From assembly GCA_046291695.1 (NCBI GenBank), contig JBKBSO010000011.1:1-64000 (forward strand): DNA of 64,000 nt, given 5' to 3'. A program made the translations under genes and the position numbers. The stretch's first letter is position 1; every line of letters starts with the position of its first letter. The notes under the pieces are model-generated. The model was not told the DNA's origin. It saw nothing but the letters and a program-made list of their open reading frames with translations, and made no database searches. Below are positions 1 through 7,273 of the stretch, in pieces. The stretch is from PNNG01 sp046291695. Lineage in GTDB: Bacteria; Bacteroidota; Bacteroidia; UBA7662.

Positions 1-35
1 ATGAGTCCATCTAGGCGTTTTTATTGCCTGTAAAA

Positions 36-133
36 CTCTTCATTTATTCCTTCCTCCACAACTTTTGGGTTTGATCCAATCAGGGTTAACCGGATCAAAC
101 CCAAAAGTTGTGGAGGAAGGAATAAATGAAGAG
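36..133. repeat. Perfect 42-bp inverted repeat with 14-nt loop
   Basis: Arms 36-77 and 92-133 are exact reverse complements, separated by a 14-nt loop (78-91) that itself ends in the palindrome GGTTAACC. The pairing stops abruptly on both sides: 35 and 134 no longer match. It lies 7 nt after the dinB stop codon. An 11-nt piece of the right arm (GGATCAAACCC, 92-102) recurs at 138-148, overlapping the dinB stop. It could act as a very strong hairpin at the end of the dinB transcript, or be a small palindromic element. It lacks a clear T tract, so an ordinary terminator is not certain. Confidence 0.9.
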
Positions 134-140
134 CTTGGGA

Positions 141-1388
141 TCAAACCCGCCTATTCGCGAGCAAGGGCGGTGGATCACCGTTAAAGGGGTTGCTACGACC
201 AATGGTGTTTGCCATGATACCTGATGCACGTAAAACCGCCCGATCGCCAAAGCGGTTTCTGATTTTATCCATGGCCTGGTACAGGCTAATCATCTCCTGC
301 GTATCGTCAAACAGGTTAATTTGGTAACCACCCTGCACCAAATCGCTGTAACGCACCCCGATGAGGCGCACCAACAGGCGTTTGTTGTACAGTTTATCAA
401 ACAAGGATAGTACCTTAGGAATAAGCAAATGATCGGCCGAGCTGTAGGGAATATGCTGCTGCAGCGTATAGGTATTGAAGTCGGAGTAACGCACTTTCAC
501 CGTAATACAAGAAGTAAGCTTATGGCCCCGGCGCAACTGAAAAGCCAAATTTTCGGCCATGGCCGTGAGTATGCCCTTGAGCTTGTACACATCGGTGGTG
601 TCGCGGTCGAAGGTGCGTTCGGTAGAAATCGACTTGCGCTCCTGAAAGGCCACCACCGGACTCTGATCGATGCCATTGGCCTTTTTCCAAAGCTGGGCAC
701 CCGCCTGCCCAAATACCCTTTGAAGCAACTCAACCGGCATTTCCTGTAAGGTGCCCACATACCGCACTCCCAGCCCACGTAGTGTTTGGTACATCTTATC
801 GCCCACCATGGGTATTTTGCGCACCGATAAAGGCGATAAAAACGGCTTTTCAGTGCCCTGCAACACCTGTAGCTGGTTATTGGGCTTGGCTTCGCCCGTG
901 GCCACTTTCGATACCGTTTTATTCACCGACATCCCAAACGAAATGGGCAAGCCGGTTTCGCGCATCACCTTTTGCCTCAACTCGCCCGCCAATTTGTAAC
1001 AGCCAAAAAAGCGGTCCATACCGGTCAAATCCACATAAAACTCATCAATCGAAGTCTTTTCAAACAAAGGCACCTCCTGCTGCACTATGTCGGTCACCAA
1101 TTTGCTGTATTTGGTATAGTTGGCGGTATTGCCACGAATAACCACCGCTTCGGGACAGAGGTTGCGGGCCATTTTCATAGCCATGCCCGAGTGTATGCCA
1201 AACTTGCGGGCCTCGTAACTGCACGAAGCCACCACCCCCCGATCGCTGGTACCGCCAATCAAGATGGGACGCCCCTGCAACCTGCTGTCGAGCAGCCGCT
1301 CTACCGACACAAAAAATGTATCGAGGTCTAAATGCACGATGCTGCGCGCTTCCTGCCCCTCCAGTGCTTCCTGCCCTATTTTGCTCAT
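141..1388 (-). CDS. dinB: Y-family DNA polymerase IV (DinB)
   Basis: Low-fidelity translesion polymerase of the Y family, 415 aa, which copies past damaged template bases. The catalytic carboxylates are visible: D21 in LDLDTFF and the pair D115-E116 in SIDEFYVD. The palm and fingers occupy about residues 15-180, the thumb about 185-260 and the little-finger domain about 265-375. The ATG at 1388 puts the first motif at the usual distance from the N terminus. It is the last of three co-directional genes, 114 nt after the DnaE-type polymerase, which itself follows an S24 regulator. Because the acidic triad is intact it should be an active polymerase, unlike the inactive ImuB of imuA-imuB-dnaE2 cassettes. 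The assignment is secure; its membership of a damage-inducible set is inferred. Confidence 0.93.
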   Translation of the reverse strand: MSKIGQEALEGQEARSIVHLDLDTFFVSVERLLDSRLQGRPILIGGTSDRGVVASCSYEARKFGIHSGMAMKMARNLCPEAVVIRGNTANYTKYSKLVTDIVQQEVPLFEKTSIDEFYVDLTGMDRFFGCYKLAGELRQKVMRETGLPISFGMSVNKTVSKVATGEAKPNNQLQVLQGTEKPFLSPLSVRKIPMVGDKMYQTLRGLGVRYVGTLQEMPVELLQRVFGQAGAQLWKKANGIDQSPVVAFQERKSISTERTFDRDTTDVYKLKGILTAMAENLAFQLRRGHKLTSCITVKVRYSDFNTYTLQQHIPYSSADHLLIPKVLSLFDKLYNKRLLVRLIGVRYSDLVQGGYQINLFDDTQEMISLYQAMDKIRNRFGDRAVLRASGIMANTIGRSNPFNGDPPPLLANRRV

Positions 1389-1502
1389 TGAACCCTGCTC
1401 CTTTTATGATTAAATACCGCTCTCCTGCTGCAAGCCACCAAGTCCGCCCCGGGCAACTGGCAGCAATGATCTAAAATTCTACCCAAAATACGACACCTCT
1501 TG

Positions 1503-4475
1503 TCAACCAGCCTGTCGTTTTACTTTGCCATCCGCATAACGCGGATCGGGCACCAAAGCCAGTTTATCTAGGCGACTTACCTCCACCACATAACAATCGA
1601 ACTCTTCGGTAACCCTGCCGTAAATGGCGTAAATGCCCCGTCCCCTGAACGGATATTGCTGGGCCACCTGCGGAAAATGCACCGTATCGAGGTAGTCGCC
1701 CGCCCGGTCGATGAAGGTTCCAAACTGCATACGCTCTCCCTTGCTTGTGCGGGTATCCTTGAGGGTCACCAAATACCCGCTGATACACACCTCCCTGCCC
1801 TTATGCGCCGGCAAATCAGCTGCCGAAATGCCTCGGGGCGGGGCTTCGAGCAGCAAATCAAACGGACTGCATAGCGGAAAACCCAGCAACTCAAGCTCAT
1901 CAAAAGCATCTTCAAGTTGTTCCTGATCGAGTGCCGGCAATTGATATGCTGTAACAGCACTTCTGAACAACTCAGGCATAGGGTTTTGGGGCTTGGGAGC
2001 AACCCCCAGATGTACCTCCCACATCAGCTGTTTTTTGGTTTTGCCGGTAAACCTAAAAGCCCCTGCGCGCACCAGCAGGGCTGCCTGTTCGTGCGCAATG
2101 CCGCTGCGCCTGCAGCAATCGGTAAGCGAAACAAAAGGTCCCTGCAGCCGGCGTTGGTGCACAATGGCCGCCGCCGCTTTGCTTTCAAGTCCTTTGATCA
2201 TGGTTAACGCCAACCAAATGGTGCTTCCCGCCGCCCGCACCAGCAGTTCGCTTTGGTTTACACAAGGCCCTTCAATGTGGGCACCCTGCATGCGGGCCTC
2301 GTGCACATAGTGTTCGGCACTGTAAAATCCACCGGCATTGTTGAGCGTAGCCACCATGTATTCGATGGGAAAATAGGCCTTCAAAAACAAACTCTGGTAA
2401 CTTTCTACCGCATATGAAGCCGAATGCCCCTTGGCAAAAGCATAACCTGCAAAACTTTCAATTTGCCGCCACACCTCACTGCTCAAGGCATCGGCATAGG
2501 CCCGTTGCCGGCAATTGGCAAAAAACTTCTGTCGCACCTGCTCAAACTCTTCGCGCCCCCTAAACTTCCCACTCATACCCCGGCGCAACACATCGGCCTC
2601 GGCCAAACTCAAGCCCGCAAAATAATGCGCCACCTTGATCACGTCTTCCTGGTACACCATCACCCCGTAAGTTTCGGGCATAATTTTAAGCATCACCGGA
2701 TGCGCCTCCTTGCGCCGCTCAGGAAAACGGTACCTGAGGATGTACTCGCGCATCATGCCCGAATTAGATACCCCCGGCCGAATGACTGAACTGGCCGCCA
2801 CCAAACCCAAATAATCGTCTACCCGCAATTTGCGCATCAACATCCGCATGGCTGGCGATTCTACATAAAAACAACCAATAGCTCGGGCATGGCGCAGCAG
2901 CTCTTTGATGCGCTCATCTTCCTTAAAACGTTTGATGTCGTGGATGTCGAAAGCCGGCGCATCGGGCCGGTTGTACGCAATTACATCGAGCGTATCCCTG
3001 ATTTTGCCCAAGCCACGCTGACTCAACACGTCAAATTTATACAGGCCCGCATCTTCGGCCACCACCATATCGAACATGGTAGTAGGAAATCCCTTAGGTG
3101 GCATAAAAGTAGCCGTAAAAGCCGCAATGGGTGTTTCGGTGATGAGGATGCCCCCGGCATGTATGCTCAAATGGCTGGGAATGTCTTGTAACAAACCCGC
3201 ATATTGCAGCAATAAACGCGACTGCCGGTCGAGTTGCTGCACATCAAACTTGCCCTCCGAAAGCCGGTCGATTTCATCCTTAGGCAACCCAAACACCTTG
3301 CCCAACTCGCGCACCACCGCCTTAAACTGAAAGGTAATGTAGGTGCCCAGCAAGGCCACATGCGGAAAACGGCTGAACATAAAACGAATCACATCGTCGC
3401 GGTCGGCCCACGAAAAGTCGATGTCAAAATCGGGCGGGTTCCGCCGGTATAAATTGATGAAGCGCTCAAAATACAAATCGAGCTCCACCGGATCTACATC
3501 GGTAATGCGCAGCAAATAGGCCACCAAACTGTTAGCGCCACTGCCCCTGCCCACGTAAAAATAGCCCTTCGAACGGGCATACTTCAGCATTTTCCAGTTG
3601 ATAAGGAAGTACGACACATAACGCTTCTGCCGGATGATTTCGAGCTCCTTGGCCAACCTTTCGAGCACCTGGGCCGAAGGTTGCGGATAACGGTAGGGCA
3701 AACCGGCATAACACAAATGCCGCATCAGCCGGTAGTCGAGCCCCTCGTTGCCGGTATAGGTACGCAGATTTTTATGCGGATACTGCTCGCCAAACTCAAA
3801 TTGAATGCGACAATCGTCGAGCAAACAGCGGGTATGGTACACCAGCTCGGGGAAATCGGCAAAAGCCGCCAGCAACTTTTCGAGCGGCATCCACACATCG
3901 CCCGGTTGGGCCAGCTCGGTTTCGGGCAGCTTGCTGAGCAAGCAATTGTTGTCGATGGCCCGCAACAAGCGGTGCATGTGCCAATGCCTGTCGTTGGAAA
4001 AGGTGGCAGGCTGTAAAATTACTGCCTGTTCAAGTGGATAACGCCGGGCATGCACCCGCAAATGATTCAAATCGGCCAAACTCACCCCCAGCCGCTCGTG
4101 TGACTGCAAACGGTGCCCGTCCCACTTGCGCAAAGGGTACACCACCACCACTCCCGGCAAATGCGGTCCCCGCGAGGTAAAACGGTTGCCCGCATGCAAC
4201 TGGGCACTCAACCAACTGCACAGGGCCTGGTAGCCGCCATTGTCGCGGGCCAAACACACATAGGCCGAGGCTACCCCATTGCGACAATCGACTCCCACCA
4301 CCGGACGTACCCCAAACTTGGGGGCTAGGCGCACAAAATCGAGCACCGCCGAGGTGCTGTTGATGTCGGTCAAGGCCACGCAGTCGACCCCCGCCAAACG
4401 GGCCTGTTCGAGCAACTGCATGGGCGATAGACAGCCGTAGCGCAGACTAAACCAACTGTGTGTTTGCAAATACAC
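1503..4475 (-). CDS. dnaE2: Error-prone DNA polymerase III alpha subunit (DnaE2-like)
   Basis: C-family DNA polymerase, 990 aa, shorter than a replicative DnaE (about 1160 aa or more) and close to DnaE2. Order: PHP domain (about 1-220, with a reduced first motif, THSWFSLRYG), polymerase palm with catalytic D351 and D353 in PPDFDIDF and D482 in LYKFDVL, fingers, helix-hairpin-helix region, then a C-terminal OB fold (about 890-970, starting near VCISGYLVTL). The start is a GTG at 4475 preceded by a strong GGAGGGG ribosome-binding sequence; it lies 12 nt after the regulator stop. It sits between the LexA-like regulator and dinB, so it probably serves mutagenic gap filling rather than replication. 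No imuA-like gene is seen. Whether the genome has a separate replicative dnaE cannot be seen here. Confidence 0.88.
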   Translation of the reverse strand: MYLQTHSWFSLRYGCLSPMQLLEQARLAGVDCVALTDINSTSAVLDFVRLAPKFGVRPVVGVDCRNGVASAYVCLARDNGGYQALCSWLSAQLHAGNRFTSRGPHLPGVVVVYPLRKWDGHRLQSHERLGVSLADLNHLRVHARRYPLEQAVILQPATFSNDRHWHMHRLLRAIDNNCLLSKLPETELAQPGDVWMPLEKLLAAFADFPELVYHTRCLLDDCRIQFEFGEQYPHKNLRTYTGNEGLDYRLMRHLCYAGLPYRYPQPSAQVLERLAKELEIIRQKRYVSYFLINWKMLKYARSKGYFYVGRGSGANSLVAYLLRITDVDPVELDLYFERFINLYRRNPPDFDIDFSWADRDDVIRFMFSRFPHVALLGTYITFQFKAVVRELGKVFGLPKDEIDRLSEGKFDVQQLDRQSRLLLQYAGLLQDIPSHLSIHAGGILITETPIAAFTATFMPPKGFPTTMFDMVVAEDAGLYKFDVLSQRGLGKIRDTLDVIAYNRPDAPAFDIHDIKRFKEDERIKELLRHARAIGCFYVESPAMRMLMRKLRVDDYLGLVAASSVIRPGVSNSGMMREYILRYRFPERRKEAHPVMLKIMPETYGVMVYQEDVIKVAHYFAGLSLAEADVLRRGMSGKFRGREEFEQVRQKFFANCRQRAYADALSSEVWRQIESFAGYAFAKGHSASYAVESYQSLFLKAYFPIEYMVATLNNAGGFYSAEHYVHEARMQGAHIEGPCVNQSELLVRAAGSTIWLALTMIKGLESKAAAAIVHQRRLQGPFVSLTDCCRRSGIAHEQAALLVRAGAFRFTGKTKKQLMWEVHLGVAPKPQNPMPELFRSAVTAYQLPALDQEQLEDAFDELELLGFPLCSPFDLLLEAPPRGISAADLPAHKGREVCISGYLVTLKDTRTSKGERMQFGTFIDRAGDYLDTVHFPQVAQQYPFRGRGIYAIYGRVTEEFDCYVVEVSRLDKLALVPDPRYADGKVKRQAG

Positions 4476-4487
4476 GTCCCCTCCTGC

Positions 4488-5282
4488 TCATCCTGCTCCC
4501 AATTTGTTGTTTTGTACCAGCATCCGCAATTCTTGCAGCAAATACTGCATGTCGGGTGCCACTTCGCCCGGCTCGGGCAAGCTAAAACTCAAATAACCCA
4601 CGGCCTTCCATACCTCCAGCACCTCTTCACTGTCCAAACGATAGGGCGCATAAGCGGGGTTGTCAGACCGCAACTCCACATAACCTGCCTCCCAATGCTG
4701 CTTCACCCGCTTATATACCACCCCTTCGTTTTTCGAAACCACCACACACGATTGATAATCGCGCAAGCTGCGCCAATCTTGCACATAGGCCACTATCACA
4801 TAAGCACCGTCAGGCAAGGGCAACATGCTGTCGCCTTTGATTTGAAACAAGCGGTACGACCGCTGTGCACTTAACTCGGGCACCGGCAACTGAAAGGCCG
4901 GCAACTGCGCCACAAAATCCAGATCGCGGTGACCTTCCAAATAACCCGCAGCTGCCTGTACCGGTACAATGCTGATGCGCTCCTCCCCATCTTGCTCCCC
5001 CACTGGCACCGGCAACACCCGCAAACGCTCCCCCGCAACATCTACCACCCGGCGCGGCTGCTGCCCGGCCGACAAATCGCGCCGCAGCAAATCGTCAACA
5101 CTGCAACCCAATAAGTCGGCCAATTGCAACAATACCGGCAAACGCGGCTCCGCCCTTCCTTCCTCATACGCCCCCAAAGCCGCCCTGCCCACACCCAACT
5201 TGCGCGCCAAATCACTTTGCGTATCGCCCGAACGACGACGCAGAAACCGAATATTGACTGCTAAAGTGGGTGATGATTTCAT
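4488..5282 (-). CDS. XRE-family repressor with S24 (LexA-like) autoprotease domain
   Basis: 264-aa transcriptional repressor of the LexA/CI type. The XRE helix-turn-helix covers about residues 6-65 (LARKLGVGRAALGAYEEG). A linker follows and then the S24 peptidase fold, with catalytic S152 (in KGDSMLP) and K191 (in VVYKRV), spaced 39 residues apart, close to LexA. An Ala-Gly bond at A112-G113 (VQAAAGYLEG) matches the self-cleavage site of LexA. In this family cleavage is triggered by RecA filaments and releases repression. It heads the cassette with the DnaE-type polymerase and dinB, and a 15-bp palindrome lies 3 nt before its start, which suggests autoregulation. The name lexA is avoided because the HTH is of XRE rather than LexA type. 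Confidence 0.88.
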   Translation of the reverse strand: MKSSPTLAVNIRFLRRRSGDTQSDLARKLGVGRAALGAYEEGRAEPRLPVLLQLADLLGCSVDDLLRRDLSAGQQPRRVVDVAGERLRVLPVPVGEQDGEERISIVPVQAAAGYLEGHRDLDFVAQLPAFQLPVPELSAQRSYRLFQIKGDSMLPLPDGAYVIVAYVQDWRSLRDYQSCVVVSKNEGVVYKRVKQHWEAGYVELRSDNPAYAPYRLDSEEVLEVWKAVGYLSFSLPEPGEVAPDMQYLLQELRMLVQNNKLGAG

Positions 5283-5285
5283 GAT

Positions 5286-5300
5286 GCTAATTTAATTAGC
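5286..5300. promoter_or_regulatory. 15-bp palindrome, candidate operator of the S24 repressor
   Basis: GCTAATTTAATTAGC is a perfect palindrome around a central T, just upstream of the repressor start codon. A second inverted repeat, TTTCTAA (5301-5307) and TTAGAAA (5321-5327), lies next to it. Both are in the 130-bp divergent region between the cassette and the flavoprotein gene. Repressors of this class usually bind such sites over their own promoter; binding here is inferred. Confidence 0.5.
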
Positions 5301-5333
5301 TTTCTAATATAAACAGCATTTTAGAAACGAAAT

Positions 5334-5342
5334 TTTTCCACA
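5334..5342 (+). promoter_or_regulatory. DnaA-box-like 9-mer
   Basis: TTTTCCACA fits the relaxed DnaA box TTWTNCACA. It lies in the AT-rich divergent region before the flavoprotein gene. A single box can occur by chance; it is listed because a perfect box occurs at 6939-6947. Confidence 0.3.
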
Positions 5343-5373
5343 CATAATTTATAGATAATTACATCTATTTATC

Positions 5374-5381
5374 TATATTTG
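5374..5381 (+). promoter_or_regulatory. TAnnTTTG -7 element for the flavoprotein gene
   Basis: TATATTTG matches the Bacteroidota -7 consensus and lies 31 nt before the ATG at 5413. No clear -33 TTG is seen at the usual distance upstream. Confidence 0.5.
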
Positions 5382-5412
5382 TACGATAAATCACCTAAAC
5401 AACCAACCAGTC

Positions 5413-6609
5413 ATGAAAACCGTCATTATTGGAGGAAATTTTGCAGGATTTACAGCTGCCCTCGAACTCAAACGAAAAAACAAAACCGTCGATGTTACTG
5501 TCATCGACCGTTCTCCCTATTTTTTATTTATTCCTTCCCTTATATGGGTACCCTTCAAGCGCCGGAATATTGAAGACATACAAGTGCGTAAAGACACCAT
5601 CTTCCGCAAAAAAGGCATTCGCTTTATCGAAGCCGAAGCCTTGAACGTAGATCCCGAAAAGCAAATTGTAAACACCACCCAAGGCCCGATTGATTACGAT
5701 CACCTGGTGGTAGCTACCGGACCTAAAGTTGATTTCGACGTGGCTCCCGGTGTACGCGAACACTCTTATTATATAGGTACCCCACCCGGTGCCATGCAAA
5801 CCCGCGAAAAATTGGAAGCCTTTTTAAACGACCCAGGTCCAGCCGTAGTAGCTGCCACCCAGCGAGCAGGTTGTATGGGTGCTGCCTACGAGTTTTTGTT
5901 CAATCTCGAAAAATGGCTACGAGAGAAAGGCGTACGTAAAAAAGTTGATTTGTACTGGATTACTCCCGAAAACTATCTCGGACACTTTGGCATTGATGGC
6001 ATGCCCGGTGGCGAAACCATGCTCACCGGCTTTATGAAAATGTTTAATATTCACTACCGTACCGAAGCCGCCATCAAAGAAGTGAAAGCCGACAGCGTGC
6101 TACTCGAAGGGGGTGAAGTAGTTCCCAGCAAGTTTACCATGGTGATGCCTCCCTTTATAGGACAAGACTTTGTACGAAATTCACCCCTGCTGCCTTCAAC
6201 CCCGGCCGGTTACCTGCCTGTGGGCGAAGATTACCGCCACCCCCAATATGCCAATGTATGGGCCGCCGGCATTGCGGTTGATGTACAACCGCCCTTCCAA
6301 GCCGGTAAGGTTCCCTTTAACTCACCCAAAACTGGTTACCCTTCCGACGAAACCGGCAAAATAGTAGCCGAAAACATCCTGCGGGTGGAGCGCGGCGAAG
6401 AAAAACTGGTAAAAAAAGCCTGGGGAAAAATTCCTGGCATCTGTATCATGGATGCCGGTAAAAAAGAAGTCATTATCCTAAGCGACCACCTGTTTAAACC
6501 CAGGAAGTTTGCCCTGATGATACCCAATGTGTTTTACGATGTATTTAAGGTACTGTTCGAAAAATACTTTTTATGGAAAACAAGGCGGGGTTTATCATAC
6601 CTGCCTTGA
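5413..6609 (+). CDS. Sulfide:quinone oxidoreductase-like FAD protein
   Basis: 398-aa flavoprotein of the pyridine nucleotide-disulfide oxidoreductase fold. The FAD-binding dinucleotide motif is at the N terminus (VIIGGNFAG, 4-12) and a second FAD motif near 285 (NVWAAGIAVD). Two cysteines, C154 (QRAGCMG) and C344 (PGICIMD), stand where sulfide:quinone oxidoreductases keep their redox pair; the third cysteine of some SQRs (about residue 124) is absent. The basic, aromatic C terminus could attach to the membrane. SQRs oxidise sulfide and pass electrons to quinone. It is monocistronic, read divergently from the polymerase cassette, and followed by a hairpin terminator. An NADH dehydrogenase-like role is the alternative, but the cysteine pair favours SQR. 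Confidence 0.75.
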   Translation: MKTVIIGGNFAGFTAALELKRKNKTVDVTVIDRSPYFLFIPSLIWVPFKRRNIEDIQVRKDTIFRKKGIRFIEAEALNVDPEKQIVNTTQGPIDYDHLVVATGPKVDFDVAPGVREHSYYIGTPPGAMQTREKLEAFLNDPGPAVVAATQRAGCMGAAYEFLFNLEKWLREKGVRKKVDLYWITPENYLGHFGIDGMPGGETMLTGFMKMFNIHYRTEAAIKEVKADSVLLEGGEVVPSKFTMVMPPFIGQDFVRNSPLLPSTPAGYLPVGEDYRHPQYANVWAAGIAVDVQPPFQAGKVPFNSPKTGYPSDETGKIVAENILRVERGEEKLVKKAWGKIPGICIMDAGKKEVIILSDHLFKPRKFALMIPNVFYDVFKVLFEKYFLWKTRRGLSYLP

Positions 6610-6628
6610 TGATTGGTGTTTGTAGGTA

Positions 6629-6653
6629 AGCCCGGCCGGGAGGTCGGGCTTTT
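6629..6653 (+). terminator. Rho-independent terminator after the SQR-like gene
   Basis: Stem AGCCCGGCC / GGTCGGGCT (one G-U pair) with a 4-nt GGGA loop and a short T run, 20 nt after the stop codon. Confidence 0.75.
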
Positions 6654-6672
6654 CTCATGGGTCTAAAAACAA

Positions 6673-6696
6673 AAAAGCCGACTAAAGTCGGCTTTT
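6673..6696. terminator. Bidirectional terminator between the SQR-like gene and tRNA-Arg
   Basis: AAAAGCCGACT and AGTCGGCTTTT form an 11-bp stem with an AA turn. A and T runs on the two sides allow termination of both the plus-strand gene and the minus-strand tRNA. Confidence 0.8.
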
Positions 6697-6697
6697 G

Positions 6698-6771
6698 CGG
6701 TCTCGTAGGGATTCGAACCCCAAACCTCCTGATCCGTAGTCAGGTGCTCTATCCAGTTGAGCTACGAAACC
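6698..6771 (-). tRNA. tRNA-Arg (anticodon ACG)
   Basis: 74 nt on the minus strand fold as a cloverleaf. The acceptor stem is GGTTTCG with CGAGACC (one G-U). The D arm contains AGCTC...GAGC. The anticodon stem CCTGA/TCAGG encloses the loop CTACGGA, which gives anticodon ACG. The T arm holds the usual GGTTCGAATCC core. The discriminator is G and the CCA end is not encoded. ACG is normally deaminated to ICG and reads CGU, CGC and CGA. Confidence 0.95.
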
Positions 6772-6793
6772 ATGACGTGTGTCATTTGGACTG

Positions 6794-6801
6794 CAAATAT
6801 A
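6794..6801 (-). promoter_or_regulatory. -7 element of the tRNA-Arg promoter
   Basis: On the minus strand this reads TATATTTG, the TAnnTTTG consensus, 22 nt before the first base of the tRNA. That is a suitable distance for a short tRNA 5' leader. Confidence 0.6.
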
Positions 6802-6938
6802 GTAGAATCAGCTTAATTGTTCAGCCATCGCATTAAAAATAATTTAAACCTCATTATAGCCAAAAAAGCACCCCTAGGTATCCTAAAGCTAAGCTATTGA
6901 CTAATCACTAATAAACAATCACTTACAGAACGACTAAA

Positions 6939-6947
6939 TGTGGATAA
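6939..6947 (-). promoter_or_regulatory. Perfect DnaA box
   Basis: The minus strand reads TTATCCACA, the full consensus DnaA box. A one-mismatch copy (ATTTCCACA, plus strand) lies at 6978-6986, followed by an AT-rich run (6984-7006). The roughly 280-bp gap between the tRNA and the histone-like gene holds these sites and otherwise no gene. The boxes could regulate the histone-like gene or belong to a replication origin; two boxes are too few to decide. Confidence 0.4.
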
Positions 6948-7052
6948 ACCCTCCCAATACACTCAAAAAACAGCATTATTTCCACATTTTTTATAAAAAA
7001 AGCTTTCTGTAAGCTTGCAAATGTGTATTTTCAGCCGTCTAACCAATTTATT

Positions 7053-7229
7053 ATGGAACAATTTAAAGTATTACACGACCTGTTGATGTCAATGGAAAAG
7101 GATTTCCAGAAGTTTTATGATGCTGGCAACAATGCTGCTGGTACTCGCGTTCGCAAGGGCTTGCAAGATCTCAAGACCAAGTGCCAGGAAATCCGCCTGG
7201 ATGTCCAGAACCGTAAAAACAACGGTTAA
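7053..7229 (+). CDS. Histone H1-like protein (Hc1 family)
   Basis: 58-aa basic, lysine-rich protein that resembles the short Hc1-type histone-like proteins common in Bacteroidota. The recognisable stretch is about residues 24-52, with NNAAGTRVRKGLQDLKTK followed by QEIRLDVQNRKN. Proteins of this family are thought to bind DNA in the nucleoid. I chose the ATG at 7053 because the first 10 in-frame residues upstream (from 7023) are not family-like and lie in the leader. It is monocistronic: a strong terminator follows 5 nt after the stop. Two HindIII-type palindromes (AAGCTT, near 7000-7018) and DnaA-type boxes lie upstream. Family assignment is from memory of the conserved core. Confidence 0.85.
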   Translation: MEQFKVLHDLLMSMEKDFQKFYDAGNNAAGTRVRKGLQDLKTKCQEIRLDVQNRKNNG

Positions 7230-7234
7230 TCAGA

Positions 7235-7260
7235 AAAAACCCGCCATGTGGCGGGTTTTT
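7235..7260 (+). terminator. Terminator of the histone-like gene
   Basis: AAAAACCCGCC and GGCGGGTTTTT pair perfectly over 11 bp around an ATGT loop. The T run continues to 7268 and merges with the promoter of the next gene. Confidence 0.9.
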
Positions 7261-7261
7261 T

Positions 7262-7269
7262 TATTTTTG
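7262..7269 (+). promoter_or_regulatory. TAnnTTTG element abutting the SRAP gene start
   Basis: TATTTTTG fits TAnnTTTG and ends only 4 nt before the ATG at 7274. With the usual spacing, transcription would begin at or next to the start codon, giving a leaderless mRNA. No ribosome-binding sequence is possible, because the terminator of the previous gene occupies the upstream bases. No -33 TTG is visible. Confidence 0.45.
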
Positions 7270-7273
7270 TATC

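Noticed and set aside
429..749. Open frame on the plus strand inside dinB
   Set aside because: It overlaps a well-supported gene on the other strand and has no recognisable protein features.
141..1388. ImuB-type inactive Y-family protein
   Set aside because: The catalytic residues D21, D115 and E116 are all present, so it is a DinB-type active polymerase.
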